Source: Immundisolibacter sp049322795 | GTDB lineage: Bacteria; Pseudomonadota; Gammaproteobacteria; Immundisolibacterales; Immundisolibacteraceae | Length of the DNA stretch: 64,000 nt | Direction of reading: 5' to 3' | NCBI GenBank assembly: GCA_049322795.1 | Contig: JBMOQH010000025.1 | Coordinates: forward strand, 163,606 to 227,605 | Shown: positions 38,060-47,909 of the stretch, in pieces | How positions within the stretch are numbered: position 1 is the stretch's first letter | Layout: every line of letters begins with the position of its first letter | Translations under genes and position numbers: made by a program | Notes under the pieces: generated by a model | What the model was told of the DNA's origin: nothing | The model's input: the letters and a program-made list of their open reading frames with translations, nothing else | Database searches by the model: none

Positions 38060-39199
38060 ATGCACGGACCAGCCGATGGCCACGATGAAGCTCGCGTGAC
38101 CCCGGGCGCGACGACTGCCGCCGGTGGCGCTCAGGCCTACCTGCGGGCGGTGGTGGGCAAGGCCGTGGCCCGGCGCGTGTCGGACCTGCACTTCAAGATG
38201 GGCGCGCCGCCCTACTGGCGAATGCTGGGCGAGCTCGAACCGATTCCGGACCAGCCGGTGCTTTCCGGGGACGACCTTGACAGCCTGGTGACGGAACTGG
38301 CCAGCCCCCCGCAGGCCGCGGTGTTCGCCGAGCGCAATCACGTCGATCTCGCCTATGGCCTGAGCGGCATCGGGCGCGTGCGCGTGAACATCTATCGCCA
38401 GCGCGGCAGCATCGCCATGGCGCTGCGCGTGATTGCCACCGACCTGCCGACGGCACAGGACCTGAGCCTGCCGCCCGCCATCGAGCTTTTCAGCAACACC
38501 AAGCGCGGCATGGTGCTGGTCACCGGCGCGACCGGCTCGGGCAAGTCGACCACGCTGGCGGTGCTGATCGAGATGATCAACGCCCGCGATCGGCGGCACA
38601 TCGTCACCATCGAGGATCCGATCGAGTATCTGTTCAAGGACAAGCTGTCGGTCATCAACCAGCGCGAAGTCGGCATCGACACACCGGATTTCGGCAGCGC
38701 CATGCGTGCCGCGCTGCGCCAGGACCCGGATGTGATCTTCATCGGCGAGCTGCGCGATGCGGAAACCATCACCACCGCCGTGCGCGCGAGCGAAACCGGA
38801 CATCTGGTGATTTCGACGCTGCACGCGCCGAACTGCTACGACGCCATCAGCCGGCTGGTGTCGTATTTCCCGCCCGAGGAACAGGACACGCAGCGCAAGG
38901 CGATTGCCGCCAATCTGCGCGGTGTGGTCAGCCAGCGCCTGCTGCCCAGGGCGGACGGCAGTGGTCGCGTGGCCGCCTTCGAGGTCATGGTGGTCACGCC
39001 GACCATCGCCGACATGATCGAGGATCCGCAGCGCCAGTCGGACATCATCGAGGTGATCAAGAACGGCCGTCAGCACGCCATGATCTCCTTCGACGATTAC
39101 CTGTTCGATCTGGCCGAGGCGGGACTTCTCCTGCAGGAAACCGCGCTCGCCAACGCCACCAACGTGACCGATCTGCGCCTGCGCTTCCAGGGCTTCTGA
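38060..39199 (+). CDS. PilT/PilU family type IV pilus retraction ATPase
   Basis: This hexameric secretion-type ATPase resembles PilT/PilU, which power pilus retraction. From ATG 38060 it has 379 residues. Walker A is GATGSGKSTT, the Asp box is IVTIEDPIEYLF, Walker B is DPDVIFIGELRDAET and the His box is GHLVISTLHAPN. The longer C-terminus ending TNVTDLRLRFQGF resembles PilU more than PilT. No other pilus gene is nearby. It diverges from mraZ. A GTG at 38054 is possible, but AAGG at 38051-38054 is well placed as the ribosome binding site for 38060. Confidence 0.88.
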   Translation: MHGPADGHDEARVTPGATTAAGGAQAYLRAVVGKAVARRVSDLHFKMGAPPYWRMLGELEPIPDQPVLSGDDLDSLVTELASPPQAAVFAERNHVDLAYGLSGIGRVRVNIYRQRGSIAMALRVIATDLPTAQDLSLPPAIELFSNTKRGMVLVTGATGSGKSTTLAVLIEMINARDRRHIVTIEDPIEYLFKDKLSVINQREVGIDTPDFGSAMRAALRQDPDVIFIGELRDAETITTAVRASETGHLVISTLHAPNCYDAISRLVSYFPPEEQDTQRKAIAANLRGVVSQRLLPRADGSGRVAAFEVMVVTPTIADMIEDPQRQSDIIEVIKNGRQHAMISFDDYLFDLAEAGLLLQETALANATNVTDLRLRFQGF

Positions 39200-39223
39200 G
39201 GCGCTGGAAGCGCCCATAAAAAG

Positions 39224-39596
39224 GCGGGGAGCCGGCCGATAAGCCGGGTTCTGTCGAGGGCAATCATTCGTCTGCGACGCCCGTCACCGTGCGCCTGTAG
39301 CGACCTACCCGGGGACCGCGCGGACCACGCGTCGTGGCCTTGCGGCCAGCCGTCCCCCTATTTGGTCTTGCTCCGGGTGGGGTTTACCCTGCCACCCCTG
39401 TTGCCAGGGGCGCGGTGCGCTCTTACCGCACCTTTTCACCCTTGCCTGTGCGCCGGGAAGCCCGACGCCATCGGCGGTGTGTTTTCTGTGGCACTTTCCG
39501 TGGGCTTGCGCCCCCCAGGCGTTACCTGGCACCCCGTCCTGTGGAGCCCGGACTTTCCTCGCTCTTTCGAGCGCGATTGCCTGTCCGGCTCCCCGC
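39224..39596 (-). ncRNA. rnpB: RNase P RNA, bacterial type A
   Basis: This is the catalytic RNA that matures the 5-prime ends of tRNAs. On the minus strand the universally conserved blocks appear in order: GAGGAAAGTCCGGGCTCC, GTGCCAGGTAACGCCTGG, GGTGCGGTAAGAGCGCACCG, CACCCGGAGCAAGACCAAAT, CCCGGGTAGG and GACAGAACCCGGCTTATCGG. The ends pair as helix P1 over 12 bases (39585-39596 with 39224-39235), and a TTTTT run follows the 3-prime strand, so P1 may assist termination. Its 5-prime 75 bases lie inside the rsmI reading frame. Ends are set by P1 pairing and could be off by a few bases. Confidence 0.96.
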
Positions 39597-40463
39597 GCCG
39601 GACAGTGTGGTGGCGTCGGCCGCCTGTTGCAAGGCGAGCGCGGCCCGATACACGCGGTTGCGCGGCAGGTCACTGACCGCCACCGCCGCGGTCACCGCCT
39701 GCTTGAGCGGCAGTACCGCCAGCAGCCGGGCCAGCATGGCGTCGATGTCGTCGGCGGGCGCGGCACGCTCGGGCGCGCCCTGCACGATCAGCACGAACTC
39801 GCCGCGCTCGCGTCCCGGCTCCGCCAGCAGCCAGGTTTTGACGGTGACTGCGTCCCCCGGCACCAACGCCTCGTGCAGCTTGGTCAGTTCCTTCGCCAGC
39901 GCCAGCGGCCGTTCGCCGAAGATGTCCGCCACGTCGTCCAGCAGCGCCAGCAGACGGTGCGGTGCTTCGTAAAAGATCAGCGTGCGCGGCTCGTCCCGCA
40001 GCGCCGACAAGGCCACCCGGCGGGCCGCCGCCTTGGCTGGCAGGAAACCCTCGAAGGCGAAGCGCGCCGATGCCAGCCCGCTCGCCGACAGCGCCGCGAC
40101 CGCCGCGCACGGGCCCGGCAGTGGCATCACCGCAATGCCCGCCGCGTGCGCCGCGGCCACCAGGCGCTGTCCCGGATCGCTGATGGCCGGCGTGCCGGCG
40201 TCGCTGATCAGCGCGACGTCGTCGCCCTGTTGAATTCGCTCGACCAGACGCCCCGCCTGGGCGGCTTCGTTGTGTTCGTGCAGCGCCAGCAGCGGCGTGC
40301 GGATGCCGTAATGGTTCAGCAGGGGGCGACTGTGGCGGGTGTCCTCGGCGGCGATGACGGCCACCGCGGCCAGCGTCTGCACGGCCCGCGGGGACAGGTC
40401 GGCAAGATTTCCGAGCGGTGTGGCCACCACGTACAATCGGCCGCCACCTGTCCTGGTTTGCAT
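39522..40463 (-). CDS. rsmI: 16S rRNA C1402 2'-O-ribose methyltransferase
   Basis: RsmI methylates the ribose of C1402 in 16S rRNA and so partners RsmH. The protein (313 residues from ATG 40463) has the tetrapyrrole-methylase-like fold: RLYVVATPLGNLADLSPRAVQTL, IAAEDTRHSRPLLNHYGI, LISDAGTPAISDPGQRLV, PGPCAAVAALSASGL and FEGFLPAKAAARR. The family normally ends about where RNRVYRAALALQQ occurs. Here some 34 further residues (ADATTLSGAGSRTG and on) continue to a TAA at 39522, and the last 75 bases lie within rnpB. The gene diverges from lpoA, with start codons only 37 bases apart. Confidence 0.94.
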   Translation of the reverse strand: MQTRTGGGRLYVVATPLGNLADLSPRAVQTLAAVAVIAAEDTRHSRPLLNHYGIRTPLLALHEHNEAAQAGRLVERIQQGDDVALISDAGTPAISDPGQRLVAAAHAAGIAVMPLPGPCAAVAALSASGLASARFAFEGFLPAKAAARRVALSALRDEPRTLIFYEAPHRLLALLDDVADIFGERPLALAKELTKLHEALVPGDAVTVKTWLLAEPGRERGEFVLIVQGAPERAAPADDIDAMLARLLAVLPLKQAVTAAVAVSDLPRNRVYRAALALQQAADATTLSGAGSRTGNRARKSEESPGSTGRGAR

Positions 40464-40500
40464 CGCTAGTGCCCGCGCTTCGGGCGGACCGCCCTTGAAC

Positions 40501-42054
40501 ATGACTTGGCTTAAGGTCGCGGCTGCCGCCGCGGTGATCGTGCTGGCCGGCTGCGCCACACCGCCGCCGGCCGAACCACCGGCGCCCGCTCTGGCTCAGA
40601 TGGATCCCGAAAAGCCGGCGCACGATGCCGAGGCGGTCGGCGACTACGGCGCGGCTGCGCGTGCCTGGCTGGCGTTGGCGTCGGCCAGTGCGTCGCCGGC
40701 TCGGGAAGCATATCAATTGAACGCCGCCGCCGCCTGGCTCGCCGCCGGCAATGCCACCAGCAGCCAGGCGCTGCTCGGCCAGGTCGATGTCGCGCCCCTG
40801 AGCGACGAGCTGATCGGGCGCAAGCAGATCCTGCTGGCGCGCCTGGCGCTCGGTCGCGGCGATGCCGGCGCGGCGGCCACGGCGCTGGCGCCCACGCGTG
40901 CGCTCACGCTTTCCGGAGCGCTGGCAGCCGAGCGCGACGCCGTGCAGGCGCAGCTGCCCGCCGGCGCGCTGCCGGGCGGTGCGGGCCAGCCCGGTGGCGG
41001 TGACTTTCTTGCCGTGCTGCTGCCCTATGGCGACCCGCTCGACGACATCGCGCAGGCCATCACGATAGGCATCGTCGCCGCGCGGCTGCATGATCCGGCA
41101 GGGCCGGAACTGCGTTTTTATGATTCCGGGCCGGACGCTTTGGCCACCTACCACAACGCCATCGCGGACGGCGCCGCGGCGGTGATCGGGCCGCTGCAAA
41201 AGGCGGAGGTCGCTGCCCTCGCGGCCAAGCCCTTGCCCCGCCCTACCCTGGCCTTGAACAGTCCCGAGCCGCCGCTGGGGCAGGTCAACCTGTTCCGCCT
41301 GTCGCTCGACCCTGCCGACGAGGCGCTGGCGAGTGTCCGTTGGCTGGTCTCCGCCGGCCACCGCGAGGTGGTCATGCTGTATGTGGACGACGCCTGGGGC
41401 GCGCGCCAGCGTGATCTGTACAACGCCGCGCTCGCCGCGCATGGCGGCCGGCTGCGGGCGGCCGTGCCCTTCCCGGCGGGAGCCACCGATTTTGCGCCGC
41501 GCCTGCAGGCGCTGTTTGCCGATCGCCTGGCCTTGGCCGCGATCCCGCCGGTGACGGGCCAGGTGCCGCCGTCGCAGCTGGCAAGTCCCGGGCCGCAGGC
41601 GCTGATCGTCATCGCGAGTGCGCCGGACGCGCGCCAGATTGCCCTGCAGGTGGCCTACGTCGGGCTGCGCGAGCTGCCGGTGGTCACCACCTCGCAGGTC
41701 TGGGGTGGTAGGCCGAACGCCGAAGCCGATGCCGATCTCGACGGGTTGGTGTTCTGTGACGGCCCATGGTCGCTTGGCCGGACCACGGCGGCCGGCGACG
41801 GCGGCCCGCTGGCGGCGGCGCGTGGCGCGGTGCCGCAACTCGACCGGCAGGCGCCGCGATTGCTGGCTCTGGGCGCCGACGCGTATGCGGTGGCGGCGCA
41901 GCTTCGCCTGGGCCATACCGTGGATTCGCTGGCGGATGGCGCCACCGGCATGCTGAGCTTGGACGCCGACGGCGCCTTCCACCGTTACGGTCTTGGCTGC
42001 GCCCGCTTCAGCGGTGGCGTGCCGCAGGTGGTGCCGGCCCTGAACGCGCCGTGA
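40501..42054 (+). CDS. lpoA: penicillin-binding protein activator, LpoA-like lipoprotein
   Basis: The 517-residue protein has a lipoprotein signal (MTWLKVAAAAAVIVLAGC, lipobox LAGC with C18). A helical TPR-like N-domain (about 40-180) is followed by a periplasmic-binding-fold C-domain (about 195-510), the architecture of LpoA (YraM/LppC). In E. coli LpoA reaches from the outer membrane to activate PBP1A. Gene order (rsmI diverging, then lpoA, yraN, SIS protein) is the same as in E. coli, which supports the name. A long alanine/proline stretch follows the lipobox. The longer in-frame upstream start would hide the signal peptide and is rejected. Confidence 0.86.
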   Translation: MTWLKVAAAAAVIVLAGCATPPPAEPPAPALAQMDPEKPAHDAEAVGDYGAAARAWLALASASASPAREAYQLNAAAAWLAAGNATSSQALLGQVDVAPLSDELIGRKQILLARLALGRGDAGAAATALAPTRALTLSGALAAERDAVQAQLPAGALPGGAGQPGGGDFLAVLLPYGDPLDDIAQAITIGIVAARLHDPAGPELRFYDSGPDALATYHNAIADGAAAVIGPLQKAEVAALAAKPLPRPTLALNSPEPPLGQVNLFRLSLDPADEALASVRWLVSAGHREVVMLYVDDAWGARQRDLYNAALAAHGGRLRAAVPFPAGATDFAPRLQALFADRLALAAIPPVTGQVPPSQLASPGPQALIVIASAPDARQIALQVAYVGLRELPVVTTSQVWGGRPNAEADADLDGLVFCDGPWSLGRTTAAGDGGPLAAARGAVPQLDRQAPRLLALGADAYAVAAQLRLGHTVDSLADGATGMLSLDADGAFHRYGLGCARFSGGVPQVVPALNAP

Positions 42055-42422
42055 ACCTTGCGCCGCACCTCAGGCGCGGGCGCGCGGCGGAGGACATGGC
42101 CGCGGCGCACCTGGCCGCGAAAGGGCTGAATATCCTCGCCCGCAATTACCGTGTGGCCGGCGGCGAAATCGACCTCATCGCCCGCCACGGTCCGGAGCTG
42201 GTGTTCGTCGAGGTGCGCAGTCGGCGCAGCGCGGCCTTTGGCAGCGCCGCCGAGTCGGTCACGCCGGCCAAGCGCCGCCGCCTGCTGCTGGCCGCGCAGC
42301 ACTATCTGCTCGGCCTCGGGCAGCGCGAGCCGCCGCCGTGCCGCTTCGACATCGTCAGCATCACCGGCCCGCTCGACGCGCAGCACCTGGAATGGCTGCG
42401 CAACGCTTTCAGTCTCGATTGA
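42051..42422 (+). CDS. yraN: YraN family (UPF0102) endonuclease-fold protein
   Basis: The 123-residue protein belongs to UPF0102, a restriction-endonuclease-like fold of unclear function. Its motif pattern GGEIDLIARHGPELVFVEVRSR supplies D and E-x-K-like positions (here EVR), and an RRGRAAEDMAAAHLAAKGLNILARNYR start is typical. It begins with GTG 42051, overlapping the lpoA stop as GTGA. The gene is conserved next to lpoA across gammaproteobacteria, although its biochemical role is not established. Confidence 0.88.
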   Translation: MNLAPHLRRGRAAEDMAAAHLAAKGLNILARNYRVAGGEIDLIARHGPELVFVEVRSRRSAAFGSAAESVTPAKRRRLLLAAQHYLLGLGQREPPPCRFDIVSITGPLDAQHLEWLRNAFSLD

Positions 42423-42431
42423 GCTTGCCCC

Positions 42432-43022
42432 ATGAACCGTATGGACCCGACCGCACTCGTCGCTGCCCGCTTTCGCGAGAGCGCCGAGCTGAAGCTCGCC
42501 AGTGTCGCCGCGCTGGCGCCTGCCGTCGTCCACGCCGCGCGTGTGCTGGTCGACTGCCTGCACGGCGGCGGCAAGCTGCTGGCGTGCGGCAACGGCGGCT
42601 CGGCGGCCGATGCCCAGCACTTCACCGCCGAACTGCTCGGCCGCTTCGAGCGCGAACGCGACGGCCTGCCGGCGATCGCGCTGCATGCCGACACCTCCAC
42701 GCTGACCGCGGTGAGCAACGACTACGGCTACGAGCAGGTGTTCGCCCGCCAAGTGCGGGCACTCGGCCGGCCGGGCGACGTGCTGATCGCCATCAGCACC
42801 AGCGGCAACTCGCCGGGCATCCTGCGCGCGGTCGAGGCGGCGCAGCAGGCGGGCCTTGCCGTGGTGGCGCTGACCGGCCGGGACGGCGGGGCGCTGGCGC
42901 GGTGTCTGCGGCCGGCGGACGTCGAAATCCGCGTGCCGGCCACGGTCACGGCGCGCATCCAGGAAGTGCACATCCTGTTGCTGCATTGCCTGTGCGAGCT
43001 GATCGACGCGCCGCCGTCATGA
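42432..43022 (+). CDS. gmhA: SIS-domain phosphoheptose isomerase (GmhA/DiaA family)
   Basis: The 196-residue SIS protein has GGKLLACGNGGSAADAQHFTAELLGRFERER with the sugar-phosphate-binding loop. The likely catalytic glutamate is in FTAELLGRF and the histidine in RIQEVHILLLH. STSGNSPGILRAVEAA is the second phosphate loop. GmhA converts sedoheptulose 7-phosphate to heptose phosphate for lipopolysaccharide; the close paralogue DiaA regulates DnaA and sits at this same locus in E. coli. The immediate downstream rfaE2 gene favours GmhA, but the distinction is not proven. Its stop overlaps rfaE2 as ATGA. Confidence 0.82.
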   Translation: MNRMDPTALVAARFRESAELKLASVAALAPAVVHAARVLVDCLHGGGKLLACGNGGSAADAQHFTAELLGRFERERDGLPAIALHADTSTLTAVSNDYGYEQVFARQVRALGRPGDVLIAISTSGNSPGILRAVEAAQQAGLAVVALTGRDGGALARCLRPADVEIRVPATVTARIQEVHILLLHCLCELIDAPPS

Positions 43023-43519
43023 CGGACACCGCCCCGCGCTTTGCCAGGAAGCTGGTCGCCGGCCCCGCTGCGTTGGCGGCGCACCTGGCGGCGTTGCCGC
43101 GACCGGCGGTGTTCACCAATGGTTGTTTCGACATCCTGCACGTCGGGCACGTCGATTATCTCGACCAGGCCGCTGCGCTCGGCGCGAGCCTGGTGGTGGG
43201 CGTCAACAGCGACGCCTCCGTCCGCCGCCAGGGCAAGGGTGAGGATCGGCCGATCAACCCGCTGGCCGACCGCATGGCGGTGCTGGCGGCGCTCGAAGCC
43301 GTGAGCCTGGTAGTGCCCTTCGACGACGACACCCCGCTCGCGCTCATCCACGCGGTGCGACCCGAGCACCTGGTCAAGGGCGGCGACTGGCCGGTCGATG
43401 CCATCGTCGGCGCCGATTTCGTGCGCAGCTACGGCGGGCAAGTGCATTCGATTGCGTTCCGCCACCAGCGCTCGACGAGCGGTCTGCTCAGCCGCATCCG
43501 CAGCGACGGGACGCCGTAA
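43019..43519 (+). CDS. rfaE2: D-glycero-beta-D-manno-heptose 1-phosphate adenylyltransferase
   Basis: The 166-residue protein corresponds to the C-terminal nucleotidyltransferase domain of HldE, present here as a separate protein. It carries the HxGH motif (FTNGCFDILHVGHVDYL, H41 and H44), GVNSDASVRRQGKGEDRPINPLADRMAVLAAL and the late RSTSGLLSRI. It makes ADP-heptose from heptose 1-phosphate. The kinase domain (RfaE1) is not encoded in the window, so it must be elsewhere. gmhA precedes it and gmhB lies 3 kb downstream, so three of the ADP-heptose steps cluster here. Confidence 0.93.
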   Translation: MTDTAPRFARKLVAGPAALAAHLAALPRPAVFTNGCFDILHVGHVDYLDQAAALGASLVVGVNSDASVRRQGKGEDRPINPLADRMAVLAALEAVSLVVPFDDDTPLALIHAVRPEHLVKGGDWPVDAIVGADFVRSYGGQVHSIAFRHQRSTSGLLSRIRSDGTP

Positions 43520-43546
43520 CGCCACGAGCCGGCAGGGCCCGATCGC

Positions 43547-43552
43547 TATAAT
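43547..43552 (+). promoter_or_regulatory. consensus -10 box upstream of glyQ
   Basis: TATAAT matches the sigma-70 -10 consensus at all six positions and lies about 59 bases before the glyQ start. No convincing -35 is found 16-18 bases upstream. It suggests that glyQ-glyS can be transcribed independently of the upstream heptose genes. Confidence 0.5.
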
Positions 43553-43610
43553 CGGCGCCCCGCTGGCAGCCTCCGCGGCCAGTTGCAGCCTTCGCCACGC
43601 GAGACCGCCG

Positions 43611-44473
<863 letters not shown>

Positions 44474-44474
<1 letters not shown>

Positions 44475-46537
44475 TGAGTGCGCTGCTGATCGAGATCGGC
44501 ACCGAGGAGCTGCCGCCGCGTTCGCTGTCCGCGCTGTCCGCGGCGTTCGGCGAGCATCTGCTCAAGGGTCTGGTCGATACAGGTCTTGCCGACGCGGGCG
44601 CCGACTGCGAGCTTTTCGCCAGCCCACGGCGCCTCGCCGTGCGCGTGGCGGGCGTGCGCGCAGCAGCGCCGGCGCGTGAGGTGGAGCGCCGCGGCCCGGC
44701 GCTCAAGGCGGCCTACGACGGCAACGGCCAGCCGACGCGGGCGCTGCTCGGCTTCGCGCAATCCTGCGGCGTGGACGTGGCCGCGCTCGACACCGTCGAA
44801 ACCGACAAGGGCGCCTGGCTGGTCCACCGCCACACCCAGGCCGGCGAGACGCTGGCGGCGGCGCTGCCGCGCCTGTTCGACGCCGCGCTCAAGGCGCTGC
44901 CGATCGACCGGCGCATGCGCTGGGGCGGCGGCGAGCACGGCGAGTTCGTGCGCCCGGTGCACTGGCTGGTCGCCCTGCACGGCCCGGACGTGCTCGACCT
45001 CACGCGCTTTGGTCTTGTGGCCGGCAACGTGAGCCGCGGTCACCGTTTTCATCATCCGCAGCCGGTCGTGATCGAGCACGCCGAGCGCTACGAAAGCGCC
45101 CTCGCCGCCGCGCACGTGATCGCCGGCTTTGCCGAGCGCCGCGCCCGCGTGGCGCAGTGCGTCGAGGACGCCGCCCGTGCGCTCGGCGGCCAGGCGGTGC
45201 TGGATGCGGCGCTGCTGGACGAGGTGACGGCGCTGGTGGAATGGCCGGTGGCGGTCGCCGGCGCCTTCGACGCGGGTTTTCTCGACGTGCCGGCGCCGGT
45301 GCTGATCGCCGCCATGCGCGATCACCAGAAGTACTTCCACGTGCTGGACGTGCACGGAAATCTGCTGCCGCACTTCGTCACCGTCGCCAATCTCGACAGC
45401 CCCGAGGTGCAGCGCGTGCGCGCCGGCAACGAGCGCGTGCTGCGCGCGCGCCTGGCCGACGCGCGCTACTTCTGGGACACCGACCGCCAGCGCCCGCTGA
45501 TCGAGCGCTCCGCGGCGCTCGACGGCGTGGTCTACGAGCAGCGTCTCGGCACGCTGGCCGACAAGACGCTGCGCGTCGAGCGCCTGGCGGGCCTGCTGGC
45601 CGGGGAGCTCGGCGCCGATGCCGCGCACACCGTGCGCGCAGCGCGTCTCGCCAAGGCCGACCTGCTGACGCACATGGTCGGCGAGTTTCCGGAACTGCAG
45701 GGCGCGATGGGCGCGTATTACGCCCGGCACGACGGCGAGCCCGAGGCCGTGTGCGCCGCCATCCGCGAGCACTACCTGCCGCGCCAGGCCGGCGATGCGC
45801 TGCCGCAAACCCGCGAGGGTCTGGCGCTGGCGCTGGCCGATCGGCTCGACACGCTCGCCGGCATCGTTGGCGTCAGCGGCACGCCGGGCGGTGATCGCGA
45901 TCCGTTCGGCCTGCGCCGGGCGGCGCTCGCCGTGGCGCGCATGCTGATCGAGGCGCAGTTGCCGCTCGATCTTGCGGCGCTGCTGGACGCCGCCGCCGAG
46001 CCGTTCGGAAAGGCTGACGTGGCGGGGCAGGTATTCGACTTCGTGCAGGACCGCCTGCCGGCCTACTACGAGGCGCAGGGTTTCAAGCCCGACGAAATCG
46101 ACGCCGTGCTGTGCCTGAAGCCCACCCGGCTGCTGGATCTCGACCGTCGCCTGCGGGCGCTGGCCGGCTTTCGCACGCAACCGGCAGCCGCGAGCCTCGC
46201 GGCGGCCAACAAGCGCATCGCCAACATTCTGGCCAAGGCCGGCGACGAGGCCGCCCAGGCGACCATCAACCCGGCCCTGTTCGAGAACGCGGCCGAAGCG
46301 GCACTGGCCGAGGCGCTGGCCGTCGCCGCACAGCGCTGCGCGCCGCTGCGCGCGGCGGGCGACTACGTCGGCGTGTGCCGGGAACTGGCCGCCCTGCGCG
46401 AGCCGGTGGACGCGTTTTTCGACGCCGTCATGGTGATGGCGGACGAGGCCGCCGTGCGGCGCAACCGCCTGGCGTTGCTGGAACAGCTGCACCGGCTGTT
46501 CCTGGACGTGGCGGACCTGTCGCGTCTGAACGGGTGA
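44474..46537 (+). CDS. glyS: glycyl-tRNA synthetase beta subunit
   Basis: GlyS is the large beta subunit that binds tRNA-Gly. The 687-residue protein begins LLIEIGTEELPPRSLSALSAAFGEHL and has the family blocks MRWGGGEHGEFVRPVHWLVAL, AAMRDHQKYFHVLD, PHFVTVANLDS, RLADARYFWDTDRQRPL and the HD-like region. The C-terminal DALR-type anticodon-binding segment contains DAVMVMADEAAVRRNRLALL. Length and order are normal. The end overlaps the gmhB GTG by four bases. Confidence 0.97.
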
Positions 46538-47100
46538 ACGGGGCAGCCCTGTCGGCTGACGGCCGACGCCGCTGGCTGATCCTGGACCGCGATGGCGTGA
46601 TCAACCACGACAGCGCCGCCTACATCCGCGGCCCGGACGAGTGGCACCCCATCGCCGGTGCGCTCGACGCCATCGCCCGTCTGCACCGCGCCGGCTTCGG
46701 GCTGGCGGTCGCCACCAATCAATCCGGCGTGGGGCGTGGCTATTTCAATCTGCCGACGTTGGACGCCATTCACGCCCGGATGCATGCCGCCATCGCCGCT
46801 GCCGGCGGACGGCTCGATGCCCTCGCGTACTGCCCGCACGCGCCGGAGGCGAACTGCGCGTGCCGCAAACCCCGCCCCGGCCTGTTGCACCGGTTGATGG
46901 CTGAGTGCGGCTTCAGGCCCGATGAAGCGGTCGTGGTCGGCGACGCCGGGCGCGACCTCGAAGCCGCCCGCGCCGCCGGCATGGGCGCAATTACCGTCGG
47001 CTTGCAGGCCGGGGCTCTGGCGGAAACCTTCGGCGTGCCGGGGTTCGCAAACCTCGCCGCCGCCGCCGACTGGCTGCTGGAGGGCCACTGGCCATGCTGA
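46534..47100 (+). CDS. gmhB: D-glycero-beta-D-manno-heptose 1,7-bisphosphate 7-phosphatase
   Basis: GmhB removes the 7-phosphate in ADP-heptose synthesis. The 188-residue HAD protein starts at GTG 46534. The nucleophile motif is LDRDGVIN (D18, D20), followed by AVATNQSGVGRGYF, the zinc site C100-P-H102 with C108-A-C110 (YCPHAPEANCACRKP), KPRPGLLHR and VVVGDAGRDLEAARAAG. The zinc loop distinguishes GmhB from ordinary HAD phosphatases. It is coupled to glyS upstream, and its stop overlaps plsC. Confidence 0.94.
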   Translation: MNGAALSADGRRRWLILDRDGVINHDSAAYIRGPDEWHPIAGALDAIARLHRAGFGLAVATNQSGVGRGYFNLPTLDAIHARMHAAIAAAGGRLDALAYCPHAPEANCACRKPRPGLLHRLMAECGFRPDEAVVVGDAGRDLEAARAAGMGAITVGLQAGALAETFGVPGFANLAAAADWLLEGHWPC

Positions 47101-47840
47101 CATTCCTGCGGTCGCTGCTGTTCTCGGCCGGCATGTTGGTCACCGTCATCGCCTATGGCGCGCTGGTGCCGCTCACGGCGTTGCTGCCGTTTCCCCGCCG
47201 CTACGCCTTCACGCGGAACTGGGCGCGCCTGAACCTGCGCTGGCTGGAACTCACCTGCGGCGTGCGTTATCGGGTTATCGGCCGCGAGAACCTGCCCGAC
47301 CGGCCGGTGGTGGTGCTCGCCAAGCACCAGTCGACCTGGGAAACGCTGGTGTTCCAGGAGATCTTCCCGCCCCTGGTGTGGGTGATGAAGCGCGAGCTGC
47401 TGTGGCTGCCGTTTTTCGGCTGGGGCCTCGCCACGGGCCGGCCGATCGCCATCGACCGCGGCGCTGGCCGGCGTGCCATGGAGCAGATGCTGACCCAAGG
47501 CAAGCAGCGCCTCGCCGACGGCCTGTGGGTGGTGATCTTCCCCGAGGGCACGCGCATGCGGCCAGGGGAGCGTGGGCGCTACCGGCCGGGCGGCGCCATG
47601 CTGGCCGTGCACGCCGGCGTGCCGGTGCTGCCGGTGGCGCACAACGCCGGCGAGCTGTGGGGCAAGCGGCAGTTTCTGAAGCATGCCGGCACCATTACGG
47701 TCGCCATCGGTCCGCCCATCGACACGGCCGGACGGGACCCCCAGGACGTGCTAAAGGTTTCACAAGAGTGGATCGAAAACGCCCAGGCTGCGATACTGCC
47801 GCCGGCGCGGGAGGGCGGTGCGCGAAGCGCGCAAGCTTGA
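47094..47840 (+). CDS. plsC: 1-acyl-sn-glycerol-3-phosphate acyltransferase
   Basis: PlsC acylates lysophosphatidic acid to phosphatidic acid at the inner membrane. The 248-residue protein has an N-terminal hydrophobic segment (about 7-32), the block I motif KHQSTWETL (an H-x4-E variant seen in this subfamily instead of H-x4-D), RPIAIDRGAGRRAME (block II), VVIFPEGTRMRPGE (block III) and PVLPVAHNAG (block IV). The ATG overlaps the gmhB stop by seven bases. The gmhB-plsC pairing is a common arrangement. Confidence 0.92.
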   Translation: MLTFLRSLLFSAGMLVTVIAYGALVPLTALLPFPRRYAFTRNWARLNLRWLELTCGVRYRVIGRENLPDRPVVVLAKHQSTWETLVFQEIFPPLVWVMKRELLWLPFFGWGLATGRPIAIDRGAGRRAMEQMLTQGKQRLADGLWVVIFPEGTRMRPGERGRYRPGGAMLAVHAGVPVLPVAHNAGELWGKRQFLKHAGTITVAIGPPIDTAGRDPQDVLKVSQEWIENAQAAILPPAREGGARSAQA

Positions 47841-47909
47841 AGAGGCCGCGATTTTGCCGGCACGGTTCGATTCCTGATCGCCGTGCCTTACACCTGCAAG
47901 AGGCAAACC

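Noticed and set aside
39334..39972. Several open frames on the plus strand across the RNase P RNA region.
   Set aside because: The region is explained by rnpB secondary structure and the end of rsmI. The frames have no homology pattern.
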